Position numbers and translations under genes: made by a program. From Bettongia penicillata ogilbyi (Eukaryota; Chordata; Mammalia; Diprotodontia; Potoroidae), in contig JAJHZJ010000531.1 of the NCBI GenBank assembly GCA_023548195.1, positions 5,606,400 through 5,670,399 on the forward strand: 64,000 nucleotides of DNA. Reading direction: 5' to 3'. Positions 1 to 13,700 of the stretch are shown here, piece after piece (within the stretch, counting starts at the first letter, position 1; each line of letters begins with the position of its first letter). The notes beneath the pieces were generated by a model. It saw only the letters and a list, made by a program, of their open reading frames with translations. It had not been told where the DNA came from and did not search any database.

Positions 1-94
1 ATTTCAAATCTCAAGAGATTTATTTTTCCTATTACTAATTTGGCATTTATTGCTTATTATCCAGCAGCATATTCTTTTAATTTCATCATTTAAA

Positions 95-220
95 TTTTCA
101 ATCAACAAGCATTTACTAAGTGCCACTATATGCCTGGCACTGTACTAGGTGTTAGTGATAGAGAACCTAAGATAAAAATGGAAGTCCCTCGACTCAAGAA
201 GCTTACTATCTACCAGGAAA
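95..220 (-). mobile_element. L2 LINE 3' end, antisense
   Basis: CAAGCATTTACTAAGTGCCA CTATATGCCTGGCACTGTAC TAGG then AGAAGCTTACTATCTACC. Confidence 0.75.
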
Positions 221-221
221 G

Positions 222-480
222 TGCTCGCTCACTCTCTCTCTCTATGTATATATGTTCACGTACATACATGTATACACATATACACACGAACATAACTACA
301 AGATACACATCCACACATATGTTTATATAAATTATTACAAACCATTAATGTCAGTCATGTAACAAAGGTGCTATACTATGATTATTAATATAATGCACAA
401 ATTATTATTAATATAATATGCATGTATATGTATACATATTTTTCTTACACACATATATGTGCATACATACACACATATCT
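222..480. repeat. CT/TA/CA simple-repeat region
   Basis: CACTCTCTCTCTCTATGTAT ATATG followed by ACATA/CACATA-rich DNA. A similar TA/TG tract is at 3035-3140 in the next intron. Confidence 0.75.
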
Positions 481-499
481 AAATACAAATTAATTTTTT

Positions 500-1580
500 T
501 TTGCAGGGGAAGGCAGAAATATTTGGGAAGGAGAATATGATTTCATTTTCACAATTACATTAAATTTCTTGAGGGATGGGGCTATACCTCTATATTTTCC
601 TCTATTCCACCAGAATTTCACACACTACCTTGAAATGAATAAATGATAACAGAGGCAATTTTTATTTTGTCTTAGCTTCTATCGGTCATATGAAAACTTT
701 ATAATGAATACTTTTAAAAATCATTTAAATATTTCTGAGACCTTCTGAATTTTATGTTTATCTAGACTAGAATTAAGACTTGGCAATCATTATAGTTTAA
801 AACATGTTAAAAACAATTTTTTTTTGTTTCAAAGTAAAGATTCTCACCTTGAAATTTCACTTAATAGTAGACTCAGCTTTGATACATTATTTTCAACATA
901 ACCAATCATTTCTAGTTCTCGAAGAGTCAAGAGTTGTTGCCGTGGGTATATTATTTGACACTAAGGAAAAGGAAATATTAAATTAGCATTATCAAAAAAT
1001 TTCAAACATTAATCAAGTGAGACTTACAGAAAGTATGAATAACAATTATGCTTAATATATGCTATTTTTAATAAAAACATGTTAATTCCCCCAACCTGTA
1101 ACTGGGTCCTGTTTTCCAAACTCTTGTGTAAGGTGGTCATGTGGAATGAAAATATATTCTCACATAAACAATGTTGGAAATGGTAGCTAGGCAACTAAAC
1201 TATCACACTATTTGACCTATAACCTTCAACTCGAGATCTATAATTCTATGGCACAAACAGTGTTAAAGTTTATGTTTTTGTTTCAGGCCCTGGGAATGGG
1301 ATGGATGGGGCAAGAGTGATTTCTTTGACTGAATAGATTTTTTTGTGCTGGTTAAGTATCTGTAAGTGTGAGGATGAATATGGGGAAATTAATTTGTTAA
1401 ATGGATAGAAAAATGCTAAGATGTGCAAGCCAAAGCTTCAAACCCATGTCACTTACTAGATTACCATCATTCTTTTGAGCTGTATACAAATTATTGAAGC
1501 TAAAGAAATGAATTAGGATTTATCTTTATATAAAATATAACAAGGCACTACCCAAAAACAAATACATAAATAAAGCTTAC
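500..1580. other. TRIP13 intron 10 (partial), nothing recognised
   Basis: AT-rich DNA without a repeat I can name and without a TRIP13 exon 11 candidate. Confidence 0.6.
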
Positions 1581-1734
1581 CTTCATGAGTTCCTCTAAAC
1601 AAGAAAGATAAATTTTGAAAATAGCTGCAGTAGATGGAGGCCCTATGTATTGCTTTATGTCAGCTCTGTCTACGAAGGCCATGTCAATTTTCTCAGTAAT
1701 ATTTGAAGTTGTTAATATAACAACATTTGAATGC
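1581..1734 (-). CDS. TRIP13: TRIP13 exon 10, sensor 1
   Basis: 154 nt, residues 289-340. [20 protein letters not shown] then [14 protein letters not shown] to CLEELMK. TTSN is the sensor-1 region and VDRAD carries the conserved arginine of this AAA+ class. Donor AAG|GTAAGC at 1580-1579. No further coding exon was found between 1 and 1580. Confidence 0.97.
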
Positions 1735-4700
1735 CTGTTAAGACAAAGAAATATAGGACGTCATACCTATCCTGTCTAACATGGCAACACTATTTGCTTA
1801 ACATTTCACATTTTCAGAGAATTTAGCATTCTTTAAAAAAACAGATATTATGGATATCTCATCATGGGATAATTTGGTGTTGAATTCAAATACCCTAATT
1901 TTAATAATTAGAAAACACAAAGATAGGGTGAGAGTATTATCCATGTCAATGTAGTTGTAACCAACTACTATAAGTTCCAATGCCCAAAAGGTACTAGATC
2001 TTTTAGGCTGAGAGCAATCTAGTGCTGCCAGGTGTCCCCAACAATACAACTTCATATCATCTCCCACAGTCAAATTTAGAGCTCCTTTGCTGCCATTATC
2101 AAAATACATTGATATTTCACTAAGAAACTGCTAGGAACTAGGAAGTACTAGGGAGGACATTCCTTCATATGGAAATAGTTAACATTTTAACAAAACAAAT
2201 GAACAACTTTACATACTACGTAGAACTTCATCTTAGCCAACTTTAATGCTTTTATCTCTAATTATGAAGATTCAGCCCCCCATCAAAAGAATTTGAAGCA
2301 CTGGCAAATGGAGAAGCACTTGATGAGGATTTGAGGGGAAGGGAGTACTATAAATTGGACCATGAAATTATTCATGTTACTCAAAAGACAAGCCCTGAAA
2401 GTAAAGCTGATTTAATTGTTTTAGAGTCATTACGTGGGTTCAGAAGAGAAAATCTATTATCAGTCCTTGCCAAAAGTACCCCAGTTTTCCTAGGGAGGTC
2501 AAATATAGCTGTTCAAGGCTAATTTCACAGGTCCAGTAGACTCATCTCTCTGTACTTGGGTCCCCTTTGTCCTCTCCTTAACTCATTCTGCTCTCCTTAT
2601 GTCTCTAGGTTCCTACACATTTTAGGTTTCCTGGAAAATGTGACAATTAATATTCAATGATATTTTTGTAATAGAATTTCTTTTATCTAACCTCCTGGAC
2701 CACTTCCCTGTTTCCTCTATTAGTTATACCCAGAATAATACAAAAATTGAACTCTAAACCTTGCTTTGCAAATATTCTAACCACAAAATGAGGAAGTTGG
2801 TTATTTGTCATTGAGTGTTTAATATTTGTTTTTAAATGTTTGTAGCAACACAGGACAAATAAATGAAACCCCATCTTTGTTAACAGACATTTCCATGGAC
2901 TACATTACCAATAACAATGACAAAAAGGAAGTCCCCACAATAGTTATAAAACAGGAGCTTTGTTTTCTAACAGTTAAACTAGAGAGATTCACAGGGCATG
3001 GCAGTGCTAGAATTTAGTACCTTAAGAATATGGGACCTTATATATACATATATGCATATAAATATGTGTATGTAAATATGTACATAAATGTGTGTGTATG
3101 TGTACATAGGGAGGGGAAGGGAGAGAGAGAGAAAATAAAGAAGCTTCCGTCCCCAAAATGGTCATGTCAGTCCACTTGGTATGGAGTAACTTGTTTGCTG
3201 TATCTCTAGTATGAGGCAAATGATTCTTTTGAATCTTCCGTATTTACCTACCCGTTTCCTATCACCAACAACATGAGTGTATACATAAGATGACAAAGTA
3301 GGATTAGGCACAGAATTTGTAGCCATGGAACAAACTTTTCTATATAAATTGAAATGACCTGCATGAGCATGAAACTGGAAGCCTTGTATGATACTACTCT
3401 TAAGACACTCTAATCAACAACTCTAACAGCTCATACTATAAGTTGTGCTTGTAGAGACACAAGAATGATAAGCAACACTGGCTTTGAAGTCAGAAGACCT
3501 GAATTCAAATCTTAGTTCTTATGCCCTCTAGCTATGGGGTTTAGAAAAAGTCAGCTAACTTCCATGTGCCTCAGTTCCCTGATATATAAAAATAAGGCAA
3601 TAAGTCTGAGGTCCCTTCAAGATTAGATTTTTGATCTTATGGCCTCAATTCTGTTCCCAAAGCTGTCAATTCAGAAGATTTGTAAGCATAAAACTAAATT
3701 ATAAGTACAATAAGGCATTTCTGTTAGCAGTCTGTATCACAAGGCAGTCTTATGGAACATCTACAGTAGATCCCAAGAGAAAAAAACACTTGGATGTCCA
3801 TCACATCACTTTATTTGTATATTATACATAATAAAACCATGACTTTTTTTACTGTGACTTTTTTTCTCCTTCCTTGGGTCAAATTATATTTCCTAAAACA
3901 AGGTTTTCATGTTGAATGGAAAGGGCACTGGATTAAGCTTAACAACACTGGGGCTTGAATCCCAATTCTGTTATATAACAGTTGTGTAACCTTGGTTAAA
4001 TGAAGTCCCTTAATTTTAGTTTCCTCAACAGTAAAATTAGGAGGTTGAACTAAATAATCTGAATCTGATGAAATGCTATCGTTCTATAAGAAATAAAGAA
4101 ACAGAAAATTTCAGAGACAGACATATGAAGAATAAATAGAACCATTGGAAGAATTCCTACTAAACATCAACATTATAAAAATGAACAATGTGAAAAATTT
4201 TATAAACTGATGAAGAACGAAATGAACAGAAACAAGGTAACAATCTACACTATAACAGTGCAGCAAAAGCAAATAACTTTGAAAGCTGTAAGAACGATGA
4301 TTAGTACAATAACCATTCATGATTTGATGACAAAACATGCTATCCATGACAGAAGTGATGGATTTAGGGTGCAGAAATGAGATATAAGTATTTTTTATAA
4401 AGCCAATGAGAGCATTTATTTTCCTTAACTATGCACATCTGTTACAAGGAAATTGTTTCTCTCTTTTTTTTTTCAGTAGGAGAGGGGTGAGATGAAGTAA
4501 AAAATATAGATTTATTAATTTAAAAAAACCTCTAAAAATTAATTACTGCAGTATAACTCACTTTATAAGCACATGAAGAAACGTTTATAAAACACTCTCC
4601 TAACAGCAACCTTCTGATACAGACAGTCCAAGTAGTACTATCCTAATTTACAGATGAGTGAACTAATGTGCTTAGAGATTAAGAGATCTGATGATAATCA

Positions 4701-7700
4701 CTTTACTAGTGATTCCCAGAATCACGGAATTTAAGAGGGAAAAGGGACCACAGAAGTCATCTAGCCCAACTCACACCTGAAAGGAATCTACATGTAACAG
4801 GCCTGACAAGTGGCTCTCTAGTCTCAGCTGGAAGACCCTCAATAAAAGGATCCTGCCATCTCTCTAGGCAGCTCTAAATGTTGGGTAGGTTTTCCTAAAA
4901 TTAAACCTAAATTTGCTTTCTTTTCTTTCTTTCAACCTCTACTCCTTGCCTCTGGTTCTGCCTTCTGGGACCAAACAGAGAAGGCTAATTCTACCTACAC
5001 ATGACAGTTCTTCACAAACCTGAAGATGGCAGTCATGAACTAGCCTTCTCTAATTAGCTAATGTGCATGTATGTATTTAGATAAAATTTAAGTAAATGAT
5101 ATCCTCAACATTCTTCTCATCTACTAATGCTGCAATCCTATCAAGAGGCAACAAGGTTAATTAGGTATAGCCTGCCTCTGTACAAAGCCACGCTGGGCCT
5201 TTGTAATAACTGTTTCCCCTTTCTAGATGTTTGTCAATCATCTCTTTAATTATCAGTTCCAGAAACTTCCGAAGAATTAAGGCAGGCTCATTGGCTTAGA
5301 GTTTACTATAAGATTATTTTCTTCCATTTGAAAAATGAAGAAAACAGTGCCATACTCTTTTACTTAAACTTGTTACTTGGAATTCTGTATGTTTCCTTTT
5401 AAAAATCTAAGCTGGTGGGTGTATATATCTGTCTTGAGGCAAATTCTATTTTTGTTCCTTACTGACATTATTTCTTTTGATAGCTTTAGAATCATTCATG
5501 AAGCATCTCCCATCCTTCTGGAACTGACTTCCCCTGAAGTATTTTAGTTCATAGGTTGCTACCCATGTTTCCAATGAATCTTTTCAAAACTGCTTTCCTA
5601 AAATCTAGGGGGAACATGATTTTCTGACTTCAAGGCCAATGCTCTTTCTACTACACTACACTTCCAGATCTAACCTACAGTCAAACTACAATAAAGATAA
5701 AGATTATTCCTGTCCTCCGACCTTAGTGTTTCAAAAGTTTTCCCAAACTCTGAGAGCCAGTATTTGACATTTTACACATTATAATGATTTTTAGAACCGT
5801 GGACCATGCTACGGAACCATGAAGAAGAAATAAAAGGTTGCTATATTGCAGGAAAATAAATTCTTCAGAAAAATTTGGCAGAAAGTTCCTGAAAAGTTTT
5901 CTTTCAGTTTTTATTGCATTGCTACAAAAACATACTGAACATTCAGTGCCAAACATTTAACTTCATTTTTAGTTAGAATATCTCAAAAGCAAGATTTAGA
6001 GTCCAATTTATGCATGTATAAGGAATTCTTCTGAAAAAAATACTTATTTATTTCATTTCACTTAGCTTCCCTGGACCTTGGTTTCCTCATCTGTAAGGGT
6101 CTTTGAAGTCCCTTCTGTCATTAACTCCTAAAATCTTTGTCCTGCCTTCGCCACTAACTTGCTATATGATTTTAACCAAGTCTTTTCTCTAGGCCTCAAT
6201 TTCCCTATCTGCAAAGTGAAGTTGTTGGACAAGATGAACTTTTCAACTCTGACATTCTACATGCCCAAGTTACCTTTTAATCTGATCAATTTGTGTTAAC
6301 ACAGCATTGACAACCCGGATTGCATCAGATGGTTCAGTGCCTGCCCTACAGGCATTACGGGCTGCTGTGAGACTTTCCACCTATGGGCAGGAGAAAAAGA
6401 AATGTCATTATGGTCAAGTTATTATTTCATAACTTTTCAGTGGGTTCCTGCAATTAACTTAATCCCAACGGGCATCATCAGTGCTTACAACAATCTATTC
6501 TTGATGCCAGTAAGAAGATGAACTGATTTCTTAGAATTCCTCCTTTTATAATGACTCAACAGCTAAAAACCCATACCTCATCAATCAGCACAAACACCAG
6601 GGCTTCTTTATCATCAATTAACTCTTGAATCTTCTGGAACATCTTTGTGACTAGTTTACCACTCTAGAACCGAAACACATGATGTTATTTAAATGCTGGC
6701 TTTTAGCATCTTACAAAATTTTAAAAGTATTAGAATAATACACATTTATCTAAATTTCTATGGTTACTAAACTAGTGCTTTCTTTCCTATTATAAACACC
6801 CTAGGGCTCAAATTCCAGCTGAGTAGTATGCTTAGCACTTTGTAATTATAATTCAGTCTCTCTTCAACATTCTCCATCTCAAAGGTTCACCAGTGGCTTA
6901 TATACAATTTCTTCACTTTACAGATGCTTTAACTGATCCTCAAAAAGTCTGAGGTCACAGAACTAATAGATGCCAGAACTTAAATTCAGGGCTTCTAACT
7001 GTAAATTCACAAACCTTTCAATACCACACCTGTTCCTCTTTTTCTGGTTTACTATCTCTCAGGCTTGTTCTTCACTTACTTAAATTGGAACTTTAAGTAT
7101 CCAGCTCATGACCTAGACTCACAAACTCTTAGCTAGAAGAAACAGGAGAAATCAAGGGAGTCAGATACTTTCATTTTTCACATGAGGAAACTAAGAAAGG
7201 TTAAGTGATTTGTCCAAAGTTGCATACCCTAAAAACTGTTAGAGCTGGATCTACTGCTCTGGTTTCCCAACTCTCAGTTCAGAGCTTATTCCACTCTACC
7301 ATGCTATCTATATTTGAAGAAAAAAGACTCAGTGACACTAAAATTGTTGCATGAACTCAGATAAGACTGTAAACTTATCTAATAACTGTTCTGTATTTAT
7401 TCTCCTGAGTCTTATTTGAACTTCTGCTATGTATAGCATGTCCAAGTTAACAATTTAACTGTTAAAATAAATTTGGAGAAATTGCACAAGGATTCATATT
7501 TCAAGAGTGAAAAAATTCCATTCCTGTAATTAATCCACTTATCCAAAAGACAATTATAAAAAAGCAATTAATTCTTCCAAGTCACTGTCCTAGGTTTTCT
7601 AAAAAATGAACTTAATGTGTACACACAAGTAATTTCCTTCAAGATTAGAGAATCAAGCACAGTATTTAATGCTTACCTCTGAAAACCATTTAGAAAAAAG

Positions 7701-10700
7701 ACTATGACTATTTATCTCAATTAATTGGCCATATTGATACCTAGAATCAGAAAAAGAATCAATCAAATTAGCTTATAATATTATCAGTGCTAAAGTACTT
7801 CTTTAATGGTGGTCAACTTTTAAAAAGAAAGACTTTCAATTTCCCAAATATCACATAAAGTAAACATAAATGATAAAGGAATTTTAGAGCTGTAAGAGTC
7901 TTAGGAGGTCAAGTTGTATAACTCTGATTTTTCAGACAAGGAAACTGAAGCTCAGAAAAATTAAGTAAATTACCTAAGACCACACAGCATCTAAGCAGCA
8001 CACTCAAGGTCAGCGACAAACTACAACGTCTTGACACTCAGTCAAGTGTTCTTTACAATATACCATTTGTTTCATTGGGTACTGTCTAAATGTAAAAACA
8101 AAACATGAAATAACCGTAAACCTTTGTGTCCTTTAAGTTACAAAAAATGTAAGCACACACATGCATATACATATATATGTATGTGTATATTATATATACA
8201 TGTATATGAATATATGTGAAATGCCTTTATTTTTAAAATCGAGCAGACAACAAAGCAGCAAACAGGCACTTCCCTAAATGACTGAATTATCATTCCCAAA
8301 GGTGTGAGTACTGAAGCTCCATCTCACAATGGCCCCATAGCTCTGCCCCTTCTACTCTTAGAGCTCTGCCCACCTCAGGAGAAATCCTAGGGGTGGCTGC
8401 TCAGTCAATTTTACCCACCTCAGTATCCAAAGCTGTTGTCTAATGACATGTAACTTTAATTTCAATGGATTTTTAAAAGGAAAATAAATTATTACATTCC
8501 TAAGAGTTCACATATTGAGGAAAGCCTTCTCTATTCACTGTATTTATAAAACTGCTGTCTAATATGGCATCTTTAATGTTGAATTAAGTGCCGAACTGAG
8601 GAAGTAAGGGGCAGTGGACAGAATCAGGAAGACCTTTGAATCAAAGTGCCTCTGTAGCACTCAGGATACCTGATTACTTTTTTTTTTTTCTTTCAAATTT
8701 TGTATTTATTTCTCTGAGTATACCTACCAGAATGTAAGCTCTTGAGGGTGGGCACTCTTTCATTTCTTTCCTTATGTCTTTTGTGCTGGGGTGGGCAAAG
8801 CCAGATAGCCTGTTCTTGTACTGTCCCACAAGTTCAGAATGGTTTTTATATTTTTAAATAAAATAAAATTATTTTTAAAAATGTAAAAACTATTTTTAGC
8901 TTTGCTATACAAAAACAGGCACAGGTCATAGTTTGCCAAGCCCTGCTCTAATGCTAGCACAGAGCAGGTAATGAATAAATGCTTCTTTGGTTTATATATA
9001 AATATTTATATATTTGTACTAACTTCCTTTCCTTGCAAATTACATCATCTCAACTGAGCTTTTAAAAAAAGAACTAAAATGTTTTCTCTGATAAAATGCC
9101 AAAATACTAGGTGTAAGAATCAGATTATGATAATATTAGACCCATTTGTTCTTTCTGTGAATGCATTTTTATACATACATACGTAATTATATGTACATAC
9201 ACACATATGTGTATATGTATGTGTATATATCTATATCTATATCTATGTGTATAGATATAGAGATATATATAGAGATACGTTTGGTATTTGTAATGTCACT
9301 AGGACCAAACTGGAAAACAAACAAAAACAACTAAATTTCTAGAAATACCTTCTGGAAAATGTACTGCACTGTTATGCATAGTTATAAACATGGAGTGAGT
9401 ATTTATTCAATTCACCCCCTTTCATTGCAATCAGCTGCTAAAAAACATTCTATGAAATTACATTAAGGCAAGAGGAGACAACAAAGCTCACCTATAAGCC
9501 TGCTGGTAGAATTTCATTGTCTCAAAGGTCCCCTGGGACAGGTAAACACACCCACCACTCATCCCTTTCCAAAAATACTTTTAAGCACATGACACTTTTC
9601 CATCAAGGAAAGAACAATTAGGCATTTGCCTAATGATGCAAGATCACAACATCAATGTGAAGGCATATAGTACAATTTACTTGTAATGCTCTTCTCTGAA
9701 AAAACTACAATCTTTTCAAATTAAATACAAGGGTAAACAAAACAAAAATATTATAGCTATGAGAAGTATGAGGGCTTTTTTTTTTTGTATCCACAGAAAA
9801 TAGCATCATATTTTAAAGATAGAAAGGACCTTAAAGATTATCAAGTTCAATTTCCTCCTTCACAGTTATGGTAAAGCTTAATGGTGTATGCTTATCCTTC
9901 CTACAGAATGACTCATTCCAAGCTCCAAATAACTAATGTAGTGTGGCACCAGGGCCAGGACTGTAAAACTCAGAGTTCTCCCTCTGCTCTGACTTGCTAC
10001 ATGACCCTAGGCAAGTCATGTAATCTTGTTGGATCTCAGTTTTCTCACCTGTTAAATGAGGGAGTTGAACTAGATAATTTCTAAGATCATTTTCCACTCC
10101 AATATTTGGAATCCATAAACATGATTAAACAAAGCAATTTTTTAACTTAATTGAAAGCAAATCCAGGTCAAGTTATAGCTAATAAAGGGATTAGCTGAAT
10201 CATATAAAACATTAAATTACAATCTTAAAAATGAAAACAATTATATAAGCCAAATAATCACATTATTCTCTTCTTCTGCCCAAAATTTACCTGCATGAAA
10301 GTCTAATTGTCAACTTCTGTGCCAATGCTTTACATAAAGATGTTTTTCCAGTTCCTGGAGGACCTATAAAAAACATATTAATCAAAGTAAGTTTGATATT
10401 AAGTCCAACAATGGTGTAAAAAACTAAATGCAAAGGCAACTTATCAGAAATATGTTGTATTAAAGCAGTTGATAATATAATATAATGTCCACCACCTTAA
10501 GTCTCAGAGCTCAAACCTCAGAAGACATTCATCTGATTTCAACAGTGTAGGTGTACTCCACTAAGGCAGTTTGCAACCCTTTCATTCCTTAGCTGATGGT
10601 TCCATGAGTTAGTATGGGCATAAAAATGTAACCCTTACTGGCTTGCCTTGTAGTGATTAACCTTACCAAACTTAGCCAGGCTGGTCTATAAGATGGACAC

Positions 10701-13700
10701 ACTGCATGTCTGTCCCATATAGAAAGCCCTTCCATCTTGCTGGAACCCAGAAAAGTTTGTCCTTCACTGGCCATAACCCCTTCAAGAACTTAGCTAGGGT
10801 CAACTCTGATACAAACAGCATCAGAATTTAATGTAAACTTCCCTTATTTTAAATAAATCTTAGTGGGATCATGGGAAATCAGGCACATTAATACATCATG
10901 ATGGAGCAGTGAACTGGTCCAGTTGTTCCGGAAGACTTTGGAATTGTGCAAGGTAAGTAACTCAGCATTAATACCCTCTGTCACAGCAATTCCATCACTA
11001 GGTATGTGTGTGCACGCGTGCGCACATGCACACACACATGCACGCACACACACACATTCCGTGTAGGTCAAAAATAGAAAGGTCACATATTTACCTCAAT
11101 TTTCACAGTTGTATATTTTGTGGTAGCAAAAATAAAAAATAATATTAGAAAGAATGGACGTTTCCACTACCTAGGGAATGGGAGAACAAACTCTGATGTA
11201 TATATGAATATAATAGACTACCACTGTGCTATAAGAAATGATGAGTATGAGGAAGTTGAAGAAACATGGGAAGATCTGTATAAACTGAAGGAGAACCAAA
11301 AGAACAATACAAAAAAACCTCAATATTATATGCTAACAATAAAAGACATAAAAATTCAGATTGAATGTAGTGATCAATTACAGTCCCAGAGAAATGATGA
11401 TGAAACATACTTTCTTCTTCTCTGAAACAACAGACTACCAGTGTGTAATGTTGCATACATTGTTATATGTAATTGCTATGCAAGATGTTTCATTTATACC
11501 TGTTATTTGCTAAAAAGCATGTGGGTGTATGTGTATGCGTGTGTATGCATCATACGCACCAGTACATGTATGGGTACACACTTAAGCAAGCATATATAGA
11601 CAATACTGTGAATTGAAAGTGGCATAAACAAGTTATAATTTATTTTTAAAAGTTCTCATATTGACCATTTCACTCCTAAAGCTACCAACCCCTCCTTTTC
11701 ACCTCAGAAAAGAGTAGTTTACTCAGATTGCATTCACTTTCTCACAAGTACTCAATCCCTTGTCATTAGGCTCCCACCAATAAACATTACTGAGGGGAGC
11801 AGAGTGTTCTGGAAGGTTTTAGATGTATAGTTAAATGCGGATAGGTAAATTATGACCTCCCTAAGCCTCAGTTTCTTCTCTAAAATGGGGATAATACCCA
11901 CAGTACTTCATGGGACTTGTACGAATGTCCTATGATACTTAGATAAGCATACAAAATGCTTCGTAAACCTGAAGCATTCTGAAAGTCCATGACTTCCTAG
12001 TGGTCCTTATCTCATCTTCACTGAGCACAGTGGATCTGTGTCAACTGACCACCATTCTCTTAAAATCTCTCTGTGACTGTCTGTGGCACAGCATAATCCT
12101 GATTTCTCTGACAGCTTCACATCTATCTCTTCTTCCTACTTCTGTCCTCAGTATGGGTACAGGCCTTGACTCTTTCCTTCTTGACTCTTCTTGCTCAGAT
12201 GTCTCTGTAACCTCAACCAACTCTGTGGTGACGACTCTCAAATCTTTACCTCAAGCCCTGACTTTTCTTCTGAACTTCAGTCCCACATTTCCAATGCCCT
12301 GATAAGAATCTCTGGATTCCTAACCCTCCCCACAAGACATCTTCATGGGGGTAGTAAAGAGAAGTGTAACTGTGGAAAGGTAAAGTGAATGGGGGTATAT
12401 GATAACTTCGTCTCTTTCTGTAATTAAAAAAAATTATAATCTCACATAAGTACAATGGCATAAGCAATAACCTACTTTTATTTTATTTTTCATGAAATAT
12501 AAAATAAAACACTCTTTACCATGCAGCAAAACAACTCTGTTCCAGGCTATTAGGTTGCTATCAACGTTCTTGTCGGAAAACAGTAAGGTTGTTGTCACAT
12601 AGTCAAGTAACTGGTTCAAGGAGAAAAAAAGGCACATATAAACATAAGAGTTACTGGTAAGAATCTGGCAAAAGTACTACCTTCCAAATGAAAACGAAAA
12701 GTATTAGAAGCAAATAGGACCAAACGAGACCTCTAAAATCATTGTCTTCTAACAAGTGTTTGCTAAATATGTTAGACACTGTCCTTAAGCACTGAAATGC
12801 ATCTCTTTTCACAAGACTACACTCATGACATTTTATTTTACAAAGTCTAACTTTAAATGTAAGAAAACAAAAACTTACTATTTTAAAAGTAAAAAATGAC
12901 TTTTATAAAAAAATAACAGCATAATAATAAATTACAGAAAAACTACTTTACCAAGCTATTTATCAAACTGTGCAATTAAATTGTGAGATGGGGTAAATAC
13001 ATGCCATGCTTAACTCAACAAATATTACTAACTTAACAACTCTAAGCATGGATTTTCTAACTCAGAAGTATTAAGGGAAGCCACAAACCCTACTAGCTTG
13101 CTCCCTATTGGTTTACTTTGGCATACCCACCAACACTACCAATACTGAATGACAATGAGAATATATATGAATAGTAGTTGGCTTCGCATCCTATCCTCAC
13201 TTCTGCCCTCTTGCAACCTTTGGAGGCCAACTCTGTTTGGGGTCAATCCTGGAAATGCATGTCAAAGAGAGTAGCTCCAAGTTCCCTAAAACAGCCTGAA
13301 GTGGCCCTTAATAGGTCTGGGACCCAAAGGATGATTAAAAAATAAATGAGACTTTCATATAAAAAAGCATTTTTCACTTACGTGTGACTTAACTTCAACA
13401 TCATACACAAGGCTCTCCCAAAGACCATGAAATTCAACTGGAAGATAACAATTTTGACATGAAATTTTAGAAAGATAATTTATATCTAGATTCATAGGAT
13501 TTTAAAGCTGGAAGGGACTTCAAATATCGTATAGTCTGACCATATAATATTACTCAGAAGAAAACTAAGGCATAGATACACTGAGTTGCCAAAGTTGTAT
13601 AGCTAGTTATAGCAGAGCTTATACTCAAAACTAGGTCAAAACACTTGGCTCACTATTAGAAAGAGAACCATGATGAAATCAAAAGATCGAAGAATTAAAA

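Noticed and set aside
1..1580. TRIP13 exon 11 (start of the C-terminal lid)
   Set aside because: No reading on the minus strand resembles CQIIYPRQQLLTLREL. The exon must be left of the window.
4950..5050. tRNA genes in the SINE-like stretches
   Set aside because: The tRNA-like heads belong to decayed SINEs. None shows a full cloverleaf or intact A and B boxes as a functional gene.
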